A program made the translations under genes and the position numbers. Positions 7,295 to 17,445 of a stretch of DNA of 64,000 bases are shown one piece after another. Below the pieces are notes generated by a model that saw only the letters and a program-made list of their open reading frames with translations, did no database searches and had not been told where the DNA came from. How positions within the stretch are numbered: the first letter of the stretch is position 1; the number at the start of each line of letters is the position of its first letter. Source of the DNA: Sandaracinaceae bacterium (GTDB taxonomy: Bacteria; Myxococcota_A; Polyangia; Polyangiales; Sandaracinaceae); the NCBI GenBank assembly GCA_020633195.1, contig JACKEC010000014.1, forward strand, positions 620,001 to 684,000. Direction: 5' to 3'.

Positions 7295-9057
7295 GCTGAA
7301 CCTCGCAAGCGAAGTTGCTCTAGACGGCGCGACAGCTCAAACCGCATCTCGTTGGGCACGCGGCGCAGGTCGAGCGACAGCACCTCCTCGATGAGGCCGC
7401 GCGCGATGTCCGTGCGGCCCGTCTTCTCCACCTCCTCGGCGCGGTTGAGGAAGATGCGCGCCAGCACGCGGATCGCGTAGAGGTTGCCCTCGACGGCGCC
7501 CTTGTCGGCCTCGAGCGCGCGCCGGAACGCCGCGAGCGCCTGGGCCGGCTTCTCGCTGCGCGCGTGGTGGAGCGCGAGCGCGGCGAGCGGGATCGCCCAG
7601 CCCGGGCGCCGGCCCGCCGAGCGCTCGAAGCGCCGGATCGCCCGCCGGCTCGAGCCGAGCGCGAGCCAGAAGTGGCCGATGACGAAGTCCCACCAGCTCT
7701 GGAGCCGGACGACCACCGGATCGCGCGCGCGCTCGGCGGCCCCGGACTGAGCGGCGCTCGCGAGATCGAGGGTCTCCTCGAGCTCGGGGGGCTCCTCCCC
7801 GCGCAGCTCCATGAGCGCGCGCAGCTGCGCCTCGGCCTCCTCGACCTCGGCCCACAGCGAGCTCATCCCGCGGTTGCGTCGCAGCTGCGCGAGCGCGCTG
7901 AACGCCCGCGCGTCGCCGGTGCGGCCGAGCGCGCCGATGACCCGCCTCAGGAGCACCGGGTCCGCCCGCTCGAGCAGGGGGATGAGCTTCTCGCAGTCCT
8001 CGCTGGTCGCGAGCCCCTCCATGGCCTCCACGGCGTCGACGAGGACGCGCTCGTCGTCGACCCCGAGGAGCTTCTGCACGTAGCCTCGACCACGCACGTC
8101 GCCTTGCAGGGCGAGCGCCCCCGCCAGCACCACGCGCTCGTGATCGGTGGGGCTGCGCTCGTACGCGGAGGCCAGCGCGGCGTGCACCCGCGGGTCGTCG
8201 ATGCGCGCGAGCGCGCGCGCCGCGTCGGGGATGAAGTCCGGGTGACGCGCGCGCAGAAATCCGACCAGCGTGGGCACCAGGCGCGGGTCGCCGCTGTTGC
8301 GGATCGACGTCAGCAGCGCGTGCCGCGCCTCCTTGCTGCTCACGCCGTCGCTGCCCTCGAGCACCGAGGCGACGTGCGAGAGCACGACCGACGGCGCGTC
8401 GCGCAACCCGACCATCAGGCGCGCGCGCTGGTCCGGAGGCAGCTCGCCGATCGGCTCGGCGCTCCTTTGCCCGGACCACAGCTCCTCGATGGCCGGGATG
8501 AGCTCCTCGACGATCGCGCGGTCGTCGTCCCGGCTCTGCCGCGCCTCGCGACCCGGGGCCCCCGGGAGCGCGGCGCAGGCGCGACTGACCTCGAAGTCCA
8601 CCTCGACGTCCCGGGACGTGAGGAGCGTGGTCGAGACCGAGCGCAGCTCGTCGTTGGAGAGCTTGCCGTCCTCGAGGCGCGCGCGGAGCCGGCTCGCGGC
8701 GGCGCGGCGCTGGCGGAGCGTCCCCGCGCGCAGGATGTGCAACAAGACGTGCACGTCCTCGAGGTCCGCGACGTTCGGACCCGCGGCCGTGTCGTCGCGC
8801 GAGGCGGCCGACAGGCGCCCCAGGAACGACGAGTCCGCCGCCGTCATCACCTCGGGCGCGCCCGGCGCGCGGGGATCCCGCCGGCGCTTCTTGCCCACCT
8901 TGGCGCGGCCGATCTCGCGCTTCGAGATCGTGCGGACGAGCGCGCGGGCGAGCTGCCCGTCGTCGCAGTCGGGGCCCTGCTCCAGCTCGGCCACCAGCGC
9001 GCCGTCGTCCGAGCCGGCGCCGGCGCGGAGGCGGGCGAGGAGATCGCTCGTCTTCAT
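7291..9057 (-). CDS. HEAT-repeat / TPR scaffold protein
   Basis: The 588-residue protein has no signal peptide. After a charged N-terminal third, helical pairs typical of HEAT repeats run from about residue 220 to 400 (for example DPRLVPTLVGFLRARHPDF, IDDPRVHAALASAYERS and GDARAFSALAQLRRN). The last 120 residues are TPR-like (GWAIPLAALALHHARSEKP). Such solenoids bind proteins; no enzyme motif is present. It is coupled to the gene at 6047 by a GTGA overlap and follows the beta-propeller gene by only 19 bp, so 10513 to 6047 looks like one operon. Confidence 0.75.
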   Translation of the reverse strand: MKTSDLLARLRAGAGSDDGALVAELEQGPDCDDGQLARALVRTISKREIGRAKVGKKRRRDPRAPGAPEVMTAADSSFLGRLSAASRDDTAAGPNVADLEDVHVLLHILRAGTLRQRRAAASRLRARLEDGKLSNDELRSVSTTLLTSRDVEVDFEVSRACAALPGAPGREARQSRDDDRAIVEELIPAIEELWSGQRSAEPIGELPPDQRARLMVGLRDAPSVVLSHVASVLEGSDGVSSKEARHALLTSIRNSGDPRLVPTLVGFLRARHPDFIPDAARALARIDDPRVHAALASAYERSPTDHERVVLAGALALQGDVRGRGYVQKLLGVDDERVLVDAVEAMEGLATSEDCEKLIPLLERADPVLLRRVIGALGRTGDARAFSALAQLRRNRGMSSLWAEVEEAEAQLRALMELRGEEPPELEETLDLASAAQSGAAERARDPVVVRLQSWWDFVIGHFWLALGSSRRAIRRFERSAGRRPGWAIPLAALALHHARSEKPAQALAAFRRALEADKGAVEGNLYAIRVLARIFLNRAEEVEKTGRTDIARGLIEEVLSLDLRRVPNEMRFELSRRLEQLRLRGSA

Positions 9058-9076
9058 CGGGCTCCCCCGAGCGACG

Positions 9077-10513
9077 TCATGGGGCCCCTCGGAGCGACAC
9101 CTCGAGCAGGCCCGCCTCGGTCGCCACGAGCAGGTCGTCGGCGCCTACCGGGACCAGCCGATGCACCCGCGCGCACCCCTCGACGAGCAGCCCCGAGCCG
9201 GAGTCGCGGTGGGGCTCGTGACGCACCACGGCGGTGCCCTCCCCCAGCCGGTGCGCGGCGTAGAGGACCACGCGGCCGTCCACGCGGAGGGCGATCGCCT
9301 CGGCCGGGGGGAGCCCGGGGACGCGAACCCAGGTGCGCCCCTGATCCTCGGAGAGGAAGGGGCCGCCGGGATCGTCGGGGCTCGCGAGCGCGACGTGACC
9401 GCCCGCGGCGGCGATGCCGTAGTCCCGGCCGTCCGAGGGCCGCTCGAGCGCGGGCGCGTCAGACGCCGCCCACCGGCGACCTCCGTCGTCGGACGACGCG
9501 ACCTGGGGGCGGGCCGCGTCGGGCGCCGAGAGCGTCACGAGGCCGGTCCCCGGAGAGGCCATCGCCGCGACGCGCGTCAGCAAGAGCGGCGGCGACCAAG
9601 TGACGCCCGCGTCGTCGCTGCGCTGGAGCCGGCCCGTGGCGCCGCACGCCCAGACCATCCCGCCGGCCTCGGCCTCGAGGCGCACCGCGGCGGTCCCGAG
9701 CGCGTCGACGTGAGCGAAGGTGCGGCCGTCGTCGGCGGACCGGAACGCGCCGCGGTCCGTGCCCACGAGGAGGACCCCGTGGGCCCAGGCGATCGAGCGC
9801 GGCGAGCCCACCAGTCCCGTGGCCTCGAGGCGCGCGCCGTCGCGGTAGAGGCCGTCCACCGTCGCCGCCCACCAGCTCCCGCCCTGGACGACCACGTCGC
9901 GCGTCGAGACCTCGAGGAGGCGCTCGACCCGCGCGCCTTCGAGCAGCGGCGGCAGCTCCGTCTCGCCGTCGCCCATGGTCGGGAGCGACAGCTCCAGGTC
10001 GATGCCCTCGTCCTCGTCGGCGTCGAGGTGCTCGGCGAGGGGCGGCAGGTGCGACGCCGAGTCGGCGTCTCGACCCCCGAGGTCGAAGACGTCGTCGACC
10101 CCCTCGTCGCCCCGGTCTTCGTCGCGGCCGAGCGGCGTGAGGTGCGGCAGCTCGTGATCGTCGGCGTCCCAGCGCTCCTCGGGATCGGCGGCGTCGTCGA
10201 TCCACCCGTACTCGTCGTCGCCACCGAGCCCCTCGACGAGCGGGATCGCGTCGAAGTCCTCTTCGTCCACCGCGCGGTCGACGGGCAGCTCGAGCTCGAA
10301 GAAGCGGTCTCCCTCTTCGAGGCCGGCGCTGTCGTCGAGCCCCACCGTCTCGCCGTCGCCCGCGCCGTCGAGCTCGACGCCCAGCCCTTCGACGCCCAGC
10401 CCCTCGACACCCAGCGGCTCGTCCTCGTCGTCGAGGGGCGTCATCGCGCCCAGATCGCCGGCGAGCGCGTCGTCGTCGTCGTCTCCTTCGGGGTCGGGCA
10501 TGTCGGTCAGCAT
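9077..10513 (-). CDS. BNR/YCF48-like beta-propeller protein with acidic N-terminus
   Basis: The ATG at 10513 gives 478 residues and overlaps the uracil-DNA glycosylase stop by one base (TGATG). The first about 195 residues are extremely acidic and low in complexity (runs of Asp/Glu, repeats of GLGVEG). The rest is built of repeats with the BNR signature SxDxGxTW, such as SADDGRTF, SDDAGVTW, SSDDGGRRW and SEDQGRTW, which form a sialidase/YCF48-type beta-propeller. No catalytic sialidase residues are evident and there is no signal peptide, so a binding role is more likely. Its linkage to a repair enzyme may only be operon packing. Confidence 0.72.
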   Translation of the reverse strand: MLTDMPDPEGDDDDDALAGDLGAMTPLDDEDEPLGVEGLGVEGLGVELDGAGDGETVGLDDSAGLEEGDRFFELELPVDRAVDEEDFDAIPLVEGLGGDDEYGWIDDAADPEERWDADDHELPHLTPLGRDEDRGDEGVDDVFDLGGRDADSASHLPPLAEHLDADEDEGIDLELSLPTMGDGETELPPLLEGARVERLLEVSTRDVVVQGGSWWAATVDGLYRDGARLEATGLVGSPRSIAWAHGVLLVGTDRGAFRSADDGRTFAHVDALGTAAVRLEAEAGGMVWACGATGRLQRSDDAGVTWSPPLLLTRVAAMASPGTGLVTLSAPDAARPQVASSDDGGRRWAASDAPALERPSDGRDYGIAAAGGHVALASPDDPGGPFLSEDQGRTWVRVPGLPPAEAIALRVDGRVVLYAAHRLGEGTAVVRHEPHRDSGSGLLVEGCARVHRLVPVGADDLLVATEAGLLEVSLRGAP

Positions 10514-11298
10514 CACCGGCTCGGCAGGGTCCGGCCCATGGCCTTCACCACCGCCTGCAGATCCTGCCACACCACGCGCTTGTTCTCCGGGGTCCGGAGC
10601 AGGTAGGCGGGGTGATAGGTCGGCATCACGCGGACGCCCTGCCACGTCCCCCACTCACCGCGCCAGCGGCGCCCCGGCTCGGCGACGCCGAGGTTCTCGG
10701 CGGCGTGGCGGCCGAGCGCGACGATGACCTCCGGCGCCACCACCTCGAGCTGCTCCCGGAGGAACGGCAGGCACGCCGTCGCCTCGTCCGGGTTCGGGGT
10801 GCGGTTCTCGGGCGGGCGGCACTTCACCACGTTGCAGATGTAGACCTCGTCGACGGCGAACCCCATCGCCACGATCATCTTGTCGAGCAGCTGGCCCGCG
10901 TTGCCGACGAACGGGACGCCTTGCTGGTCCTCGTGGTAACCGGGGCCCTCGCCGACGAACACCAGCGAGGCGCGATCGCTGCCCCGCGAGAAGACGCTCT
11001 TGGTGCGGCCCTCGTGGAGGCGACACGCAGTGCAGACGCGCGCGCGGTCGGCGAGCACCGCGAGGCGCTCCCCGCGGCTCTGCTCCGAAGCCGGCGCGGG
11101 GGCCGGCGCGGCGATCGGCGCGGCGGCCGCTTCGGGTGCTCGCGCCACCGACACGGGGGAAGCATCGAGCGCGGCGGGGGCCGGCGACGGCGCCGGGACG
11201 TGCGGCAGCGCGGGGTTGCCCAGGTCCATCTCGTGGCGGAGGTGCTCGGCCACGGACGCGACGAGGGTCATCAGCTCCGCCCGCGGATCGTCACCCAT
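10513..11298 (-). CDS. Family 4 (4Fe-4S) uracil-DNA glycosylase
   Basis: The product is 261 residues from the ATG at 11298. An Ala/Pro-rich N-terminal region of about 85 residues precedes the glycosylase. Four cysteines for the iron-sulfur cluster are visible (CTAC, then VVKC and TACLPF). Motif A GEGPGYHEDQQGVPFVGNAG has the family 4 form, and the His-containing motif YHPAYLLR is near the C-terminus. The enzyme removes uracil from DNA in base-excision repair. The long Pro/Ala extension is unlike the compact thermophilic members. An upstream in-frame start at 11334 is possible but would extend into the short gap next to the glycosyltransferase. Confidence 0.9.
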   Translation of the reverse strand: MGDDPRAELMTLVASVAEHLRHEMDLGNPALPHVPAPSPAPAALDASPVSVARAPEAAAAPIAAPAPAPASEQSRGERLAVLADRARVCTACRLHEGRTKSVFSRGSDRASLVFVGEGPGYHEDQQGVPFVGNAGQLLDKMIVAMGFAVDEVYICNVVKCRPPENRTPNPDEATACLPFLREQLEVVAPEVIVALGRHAAENLGVAEPGRRWRGEWGTWQGVRVMPTYHPAYLLRTPENKRVVWQDLQAVVKAMGRTLPSR

Positions 11299-11385
11299 CG
11301 CCGTCGGATTACACGTCCCGGCCGGCGGTGGCAAACCTCACCTCTGCTTGCGATTCCGTCGGCGAGCTGGCATGAGCGCACATCC

Positions 11386-12174
11386 ATGCCCGAACGGCCC
11401 ATCCTGAGCGTGGTCATGCCCGCCTACAACGAGCGGGGAACGATCCACTCTGCCCTCGCCCGCGTCCTCGAGGCGCCCGTCGAGTCGATCGAGATCGTCG
11501 TCGTGGACGACGGCTCGACCGACGGCACGCGCGAGCTCCTGACCCGCGGGATCGCCCTCGACCCGAGGGTCCGGGTCATCCTGCACGACAAGAACCGGGG
11601 TAAGGGCGCGGCGCTGCGCACCGGGTTCTCCGAGGCGCGTGGGCGCTTCGTGATCGTGCAGGACGCCGACCTCGAGTACGACCCGTCCGACTTCGCGCAG
11701 ATCCTCGAGCCGCTGCTCGCGGGTCACGCCGACGTCGTCTACGGCAGCCGCTTCGCGGGGGGCGGCGCGCACCGCGTCCTCTACTACTGGCACTCGGTCG
11801 GCAACCAGTGGCTCACCACCGCGTCGAACATGCTGACCGACCTGAACCTCACGGACATGGAGACCTGCTACAAGGCCTTCCGCCGTGAGCTGCTCGACGA
11901 GATTCACCTCCAGGAGGACCGGTTCGGCATCGAGCCGGAGATCACGGCGAAGGTCGCGCAGCTCGGGGCGCGGGTCTACGAGGTGCCGATCAGCTACCAC
12001 GGCCGCACCTACGCCGAAGGCAAGAAGATCGGTCTGCGGGACGCGTTCCGCGCTCTCTACTGCATCGCGCGCTACGGATTGCCCGCTCGACTCTCGCGTC
12101 GCAGCGCGCCCTGGCGCCCCGATGACGCGTCGATGGCCTCGAACCCGGACGGGACCCGCGCGGGCGTCTCGTGA
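11386..12174 (+). CDS. Family 2 glycosyltransferase, dolichol-phosphate mannose synthase-like
   Basis: The 262-residue protein begins at the ATG at 11386. It has the GT-A fold: SVVMPAYNERGTI, VVVDDGSTDGTREL, KNRGKGAALRTGF and the metal-binding IVQDADLEYDP (DxD-like). The closing region TDMETCYKAFRREL and PEITAKVAQ matches DPM1-like enzymes that load a lipid-phosphate with a sugar from a nucleotide donor. There is no C-terminal membrane domain, so it is the soluble, membrane-associated type. It opens the long polysaccharide-rich region and may supply lipid-linked sugar; this link is inferred from position. Confidence 0.88.
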   Translation: MPERPILSVVMPAYNERGTIHSALARVLEAPVESIEIVVVDDGSTDGTRELLTRGIALDPRVRVILHDKNRGKGAALRTGFSEARGRFVIVQDADLEYDPSDFAQILEPLLAGHADVVYGSRFAGGGAHRVLYYWHSVGNQWLTTASNMLTDLNLTDMETCYKAFRRELLDEIHLQEDRFGIEPEITAKVAQLGARVYEVPISYHGRTYAEGKKIGLRDAFRALYCIARYGLPARLSRRSAPWRPDDASMASNPDGTRAGVS

Positions 12175-12287
12175 GGTTCGAAAAGGTGTTTTCCGTCCAA
12201 CGCCGCGAGTGCGGTATGCTCCCGCCCTGGTGACGGCATTGTCTGCCCAATCGGCGGGTTGGTAGGAAACCCGGAGGGATACGGCTG

Positions 12288-13067
12288 GTGGGTTCCAGAG
12301 CACGCGTCCTAATCGCAGGGGACACCAACGTTGGCATGAAGCGGACTCACAACGAGGACGCCTTCGAGCTGATCAACGACGAGAACCTGTTCCTCGTAGC
12401 GGATGGCATGGGTGGGCACGCGTCGGGGGAGGTGGCCTCGAAGATGGCCATCGACACCCTGCGCGAGTTCTTCAAGGCGACCAGCGCGGACCCCGAGGCG
12501 ACTTGGCCATACAAGATGGACAAGTCGCGGGGCTACGAAGAGAACCGTCTCATCACGGGGATCAAGCTGGCCAACCTGCGCATCCACGAGTCCGCGCAGC
12601 GCGAGCCGAAGCTCCGCGGGATGGGCACGACCATCGTCACGATCCTCGTGATCGACGAGGGGGTCCTCATCGCGCACGTCGGCGACTCGCGGGTCTATCG
12701 GATCCGCGGGAGCAAGATGGAGCAGCTGACGGACGACCACTCGCTGCTCAACGACTACATCAAGATGAAGCGGCTCACCGAGGAAGAGATCGCGAACTTC
12801 CCGCACAAGAACGTCATCGTTCGCGCGCTCGGGATGAAGGACACGGTGAAGGTCGACACGCGCCTCGACCACCCGCAGCCCGGCGACGTCTACCTCCTCT
12901 GCTCGGACGGGCTCTGCGGCCCGGTGACCGACGACGAGATCCTCGAGCTCGCCTCGGGGACCAACGACCTCAAGCAGGGCGTCGCCCGGCTGATCGACCG
13001 CGCCAACCAGAACGGCGGCCCCGACAACGTCACCGTCGTGATCGTCAAGTGGATGGGCGCGGGCTGA
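12288..13067 (+). CDS. PP2C-family Ser/Thr protein phosphatase
   Basis: The GTG start at 12288 has a good ribosome site (ggaggg, 12273-12278). The 259-residue protein is a stand-alone PP2C catalytic domain: GDTNVGMKRTHNEDAF (11-26), VADGMGGHASGE (37-48), GMGTTIVTI, AHVGDSRVYRIRG, LCSDGL and GGPDNVTVV, so the metal-binding aspartates are all present. Such phosphatases reverse Hanks-type kinases, for example the one at 4456. A TATGCT at 12215-12220 could be its -10 element, with no clear -35. It has no membrane segment. Confidence 0.92.
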   Translation: MGSRARVLIAGDTNVGMKRTHNEDAFELINDENLFLVADGMGGHASGEVASKMAIDTLREFFKATSADPEATWPYKMDKSRGYEENRLITGIKLANLRIHESAQREPKLRGMGTTIVTILVIDEGVLIAHVGDSRVYRIRGSKMEQLTDDHSLLNDYIKMKRLTEEEIANFPHKNVIVRALGMKDTVKVDTRLDHPQPGDVYLLCSDGLCGPVTDDEILELASGTNDLKQGVARLIDRANQNGGPDNVTVVIVKWMGAG

Positions 13068-13086
13068 CGCGTCATCGTAACGGTCG

Positions 13087-13929
13087 ATGACCTGGGGCCC
13101 CCTGGACGCGGGTCAGAGCCGGACGGCGCGACTCGCCGCGGCTCTGGTGGCCCGCCACGACTTCACCGTCGCGGTCCGGCTGCTGAACGGCGTGGGCATC
13201 CTGCCCATGCCCCTCAAGGGCGTGCTGCTCCAGCACGTCGTCTACCAGGACCCCGCCGATCGGGTGCTCTCGGACACCGATCTGCTCGTGCCGCCGGGCC
13301 GCTTCCGAGAGGCCATCGCGGCCCTCCGCGCGGCGGGGCACAGCATCGATCCCGAGGGCCGCGCGGGCTGCTCGACCCGAGCCCCGGGCGCCGGGCTCCA
13401 GGTCGACGTCCACCGCCGCCCGTTCTCCCCCGGCCTCTACGATCTCGACGGCGGCGCCATGTTCGCGCGCGGCACGATCGACGAGAAGCTCTTCGGCGCG
13501 GTCGTCGTGATCCCCGCCCCCGAGGATCTCTTCGCCCACCTCGTCGGGAACTTCGCCAAAGGTCGGCACAACGCCACGACCCCGGAGCAGGTCCGCGACT
13601 TCTCCGCCGTCGCGAGCCGCTTCGGGCTCGCCGCGCGCCCCCTCGCTCGACACCTCGAGCAGCACGGCCTCGCCCGCGCCGCGCGCTACGCGCTCATCCA
13701 CGCCGACGACGCGTTCTCGATCAAGCTGCTGCGCGCGCTGCGCCCCGATCCGGTCGGCGCGGTGAGCGCGAGCGTCGCGAGGCGCCTCACCGCGCGGTTC
13801 GGCGTCGACTCGAACGTCTCGGCGCTCGCCCCGCACCTGGTCAACCGCACGCTGCCTCGCGGCGTCGTGAGCGCGGGAGCGCACGCCGCGCTCGGCCTCC
13901 GCGCCCGCCTCGCGGCCCGCCTGCGCTGA
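13087..13929 (+). CDS. NTP_transf_5-type nucleotidyltransferase family protein
   Basis: The 280-residue product resembles the uncharacterised nucleotidyltransferase family often found in polysaccharide and peptide-modification clusters. The core is LKGVLLQHVVYQDPADRVL followed by SDTDLLV, which carries the paired aspartates, and a later LQVDVHRRPFSP. The substrate is unknown. It starts 19 bp after the phosphatase stop and is probably co-transcribed with it. It converges on the IgGFc-binding-like gene over a 167-bp gap filled with hairpins. Confidence 0.72.
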   Translation: MTWGPLDAGQSRTARLAAALVARHDFTVAVRLLNGVGILPMPLKGVLLQHVVYQDPADRVLSDTDLLVPPGRFREAIAALRAAGHSIDPEGRAGCSTRAPGAGLQVDVHRRPFSPGLYDLDGGAMFARGTIDEKLFGAVVVIPAPEDLFAHLVGNFAKGRHNATTPEQVRDFSAVASRFGLAARPLARHLEQHGLARAARYALIHADDAFSIKLLRALRPDPVGAVSASVARRLTARFGVDSNVSALAPHLVNRTLPRGVVSAGAHAALGLRARLAARLR

Positions 13930-13930
13930 G

Positions 13931-14096
13931 TCCCGAGGGCGCGAAGCGACCGAGGGATCTCAGTGGGGAGCGCGAGGGGCTTGCCCCTCGCCGGAGAGAA
14001 AACGCCGGAGGCGATTGATCGACAGACCTCGAGCCCCGAATTGCTTCGAGCCGACGATGCGAAGCACCGCCGGCTCGAGTGGGGTCGCGAGCGCGG
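13931..14096. repeat. Hairpin-repeat cluster in a convergent gap (locus 1)
   Basis: Three structures follow each other. The first is a short stem capped by GAA (cgc-gaa-gcg, 13940-13948) flanked by tccc/ggga arms. The second is a perfect 8-bp hairpin gcgagggg-cttg-cccctcgc (13972-13991). The third is a long imperfect hairpin with an 8-bp base tcgagccg/cggctcga (14046-14053 and 14071-14078) and a tip tgc-gaa-gca. The segments gggagcgcga (13966-13975) and TGGGGT..GAGCGCG (14080-14095) recur at 54127-54142. No T-run follows, so ordinary intrinsic termination is not obvious. Confidence 0.65.
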
Positions 14097-16016
14097 CTAG
14101 ATCAGCGGGTTGATCTCTTCGAAGTCGAGGCCGCCCGGGTACATGTAGCTCGTGTACGAGCCGAACCCGTAGACGACGATCCCGAAGGGCTGGTCGCCGG
14201 TGATGTTGTGCTGGCCGCCCGAGATCATGATGCGCGCGACCGAGTAGCCGGTGCCGCCGACGGGCATGAAGCCCGTCACGGGGCTGCCGTCGAGGGTCAC
14301 CGTCGCGCCCGAGGGCGCCGTGACGTTGACGTAGCTGCGGGTGTAGGTCGTCGGAGCGAGGAAGCTGTATTGCGTCCGGAACTGCTCCGTCGGGATGCCG
14401 AGGGACATGGCCGGGTCGCCCTCCCCCATGTCGCCCGCCGTCGAGATGCCGGCGTAGTCCTGGCCGACGAGGTGCTGCGCGACCATGAGCGCCGCGCTGC
14501 CGGTGACCCGGAAGCTCTCGCGCGCCTCGAACTCGAGGATCTGACCGCGGTTCAGGGTCGTCGCGCTGACGCCCGGGGGCGCCGGATCGAAGCTGAGCGA
14601 GTTGCCGTCGGCACCCGAGAGGATCCGGACGAGGTTCGGCTCGGACCGGATCGGCTGGCTCGCGCTGACGATGGTCTCGGTGCCCCAGGTCTCGAGCGGG
14701 AACATCGCCTCCTCGAGGTGATCACACGCCCAACGGTTGAAGGGGACGAACGCGCAGTTGTGCCCGGAGATCACCTCGACGCGGCCGGTGGCGCGGATCT
14801 CGGTGCCGGTGAGGTCGTACTCGTCGCTCACGGTGCAGTAGTCGACGGTCGCGCCAGTCACCGAGTCGGTGAAGCCGGGGGTGCAGCTCGGCGGGATGTC
14901 CCCGACGAGCTGTACGACGTCGCCCTGGTTGAGCGTGAAGGTGCCGGTGGAGCCGGTGCCGCCCGCGCTGACGCCCGAGCCCGCGACCACCCGGCCGCGG
15001 TACTGGACCGTGACAGTGACGGGGCTCGGATCCACGCCGACGATCGTGATGAACCCGGGGCTCCCGCTCGTCGACGTCGTCGGCCCGAAGATGCCGTCCT
15101 GCGTGATCTGGTTCATCAGCGAGGGGCGCGAGAGCGCGATGTAGTTCCCCGTCATGACGTGCGCGGGCAACAGCAGCGACGCGTCGTTCGAGAACGAGAA
15201 GCACTGCCCGTCGCCGAAGTCGGGATCGAGCGGGCTCTCGTCCGAGCAGTCGCGGGTGATGCGGTACTCGAGCGGGTTGAACTGGTAGACGGTGACGGGG
15301 AGCGTCGAACGCACGTGGTACGCGCCGCCCGGCACGACCGCCGAGGCCTCCTCGCCGAGGGTGCCCTTGAGGGTGGTGACCCAGGGGAGCTCGATGGTCT
15401 CGACCGCGCCCGCCGCCAGCGTGCGCATCTGGTTGAAGCCGCCCGGGCCGGTGACCGTGACGGTCGCCTGCTCGCTCTGCGGGTTGGAGACGACGATCGC
15501 GGGCGAGAAGTCCACGTTCACCTGCGAGTTCAGCGTGGTGACGGGGAAGTACTCGCAGCCGATGTAGGAGTTCGACGCCGCCGCGTCGTCACAGGGGCTC
15601 GTGCACGCGCCGACGACGCTGTTGCACATCTGGCCGGTGGTCGCGTCGCAGGTCAGGAACGACTCCCAGCCCGTGCCCGAGGGGTTGCAGCGCTCGACGT
15701 TGTTGCCGTTGCACTGGAAGGCGTTGGGCCGACACACCGTGCAGCCGACGCCGTCCGCGCAGACCTGACCCGCCGCCACGCAGTTGGTCCGCATTCCGTC
15801 CGAGCCGTCCGAGAGGCACTCGACGGCCTCGTTGCCTTCACAACGGAAGCCGGGCACCCCGGGGGTGCACACCGACGGCACCGAGCCGTCGAATCCCCCC
15901 GTCCCGCCACCATCACGACCGGGCGGTCGCGGGCCGGCGTCGCACCCCGCGGCGCCGATGTAGAGCAACACAGAGAGGGCCATCAAGGCCGATTCAGTCA
16001 AGCGTTCGCGAACCAT
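14097..16016 (-). CDS. IgGFc-binding-like secreted lipoprotein
   Basis: The ATG at 16016 follows a ggaga ribosome site and gives 639 residues. A signal peptide ends in a lipobox (IGAAGC). About residues 45-130 hold spaced cysteines in EGF-like or TIL-like repeats (FRCEGNEAVECLSDG, FQCNGNNVERCNPSGTGW). The remainder resembles the N-terminal domain of IgGFc-binding proteins, a family expanded in Myxococcota, with SLLLPAHVMTGNYIALSRP, VISGHNCAFVPF and DHLEEAMFPLETWGTE. It is probably displayed on the cell surface and may be adhesive; the ligand is unknown. It is 130 bp downstream of the flavoprotein gene. Confidence 0.82.
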   Translation of the reverse strand: MVRERLTESALMALSVLLYIGAAGCDAGPRPPGRDGGGTGGFDGSVPSVCTPGVPGFRCEGNEAVECLSDGSDGMRTNCVAAGQVCADGVGCTVCRPNAFQCNGNNVERCNPSGTGWESFLTCDATTGQMCNSVVGACTSPCDDAAASNSYIGCEYFPVTTLNSQVNVDFSPAIVVSNPQSEQATVTVTGPGGFNQMRTLAAGAVETIELPWVTTLKGTLGEEASAVVPGGAYHVRSTLPVTVYQFNPLEYRITRDCSDESPLDPDFGDGQCFSFSNDASLLLPAHVMTGNYIALSRPSLMNQITQDGIFGPTTSTSGSPGFITIVGVDPSPVTVTVQYRGRVVAGSGVSAGGTGSTGTFTLNQGDVVQLVGDIPPSCTPGFTDSVTGATVDYCTVSDEYDLTGTEIRATGRVEVISGHNCAFVPFNRWACDHLEEAMFPLETWGTETIVSASQPIRSEPNLVRILSGADGNSLSFDPAPPGVSATTLNRGQILEFEARESFRVTGSAALMVAQHLVGQDYAGISTAGDMGEGDPAMSLGIPTEQFRTQYSFLAPTTYTRSYVNVTAPSGATVTLDGSPVTGFMPVGGTGYSVARIMISGGQHNITGDQPFGIVVYGFGSYTSYMYPGGLDFEEINPLI

Positions 16017-16118
16017 GGCAGATCTCCAAAGCGGCGCGAAGATGAGAGAAATCGGCGTCGCGGGCCTCCGACCGCCCGCGCGCCCCACCGCGCCGAACAC
16101 CACTAGATGAAACGACCA

Positions 16119-16136
16119 CGGCTCGGTGTCGAGCCG
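16119..16136. terminator. Short hairpin between flavoprotein and IgGFc-like genes
   Basis: A perfect 7-bp stem cggctcg-gtgt-cgagccg lies in the 130-bp gap, just past the end of the flavoprotein gene on the minus strand. It has no clear T-run, so termination is only possible, not shown. Confidence 0.3.
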
Positions 16137-16146
16137 AGCCGGCCGT

Positions 16147-17445
<1,299 letters not shown>

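Noticed and set aside
12170..12190. A tRNA T-loop-like ggttcgaaa at the end of the glycosyltransferase gene
   Set aside because: No acceptor or anticodon stem can be built around it, and the preceding bases are coding.
13972..13991. The 8-bp hairpin as an ordinary intrinsic terminator
   Set aside because: No T-run follows on either strand, and the same module recurs elsewhere, so a repeat element is the better reading.
14079..16106. A 675-codon open frame opposite the IgGFc-binding-like gene
   Set aside because: No recognisable motif and strongly biased Arg/Ala/Asp composition; the opposite strand has a lipobox, cysteine pattern and a known family.
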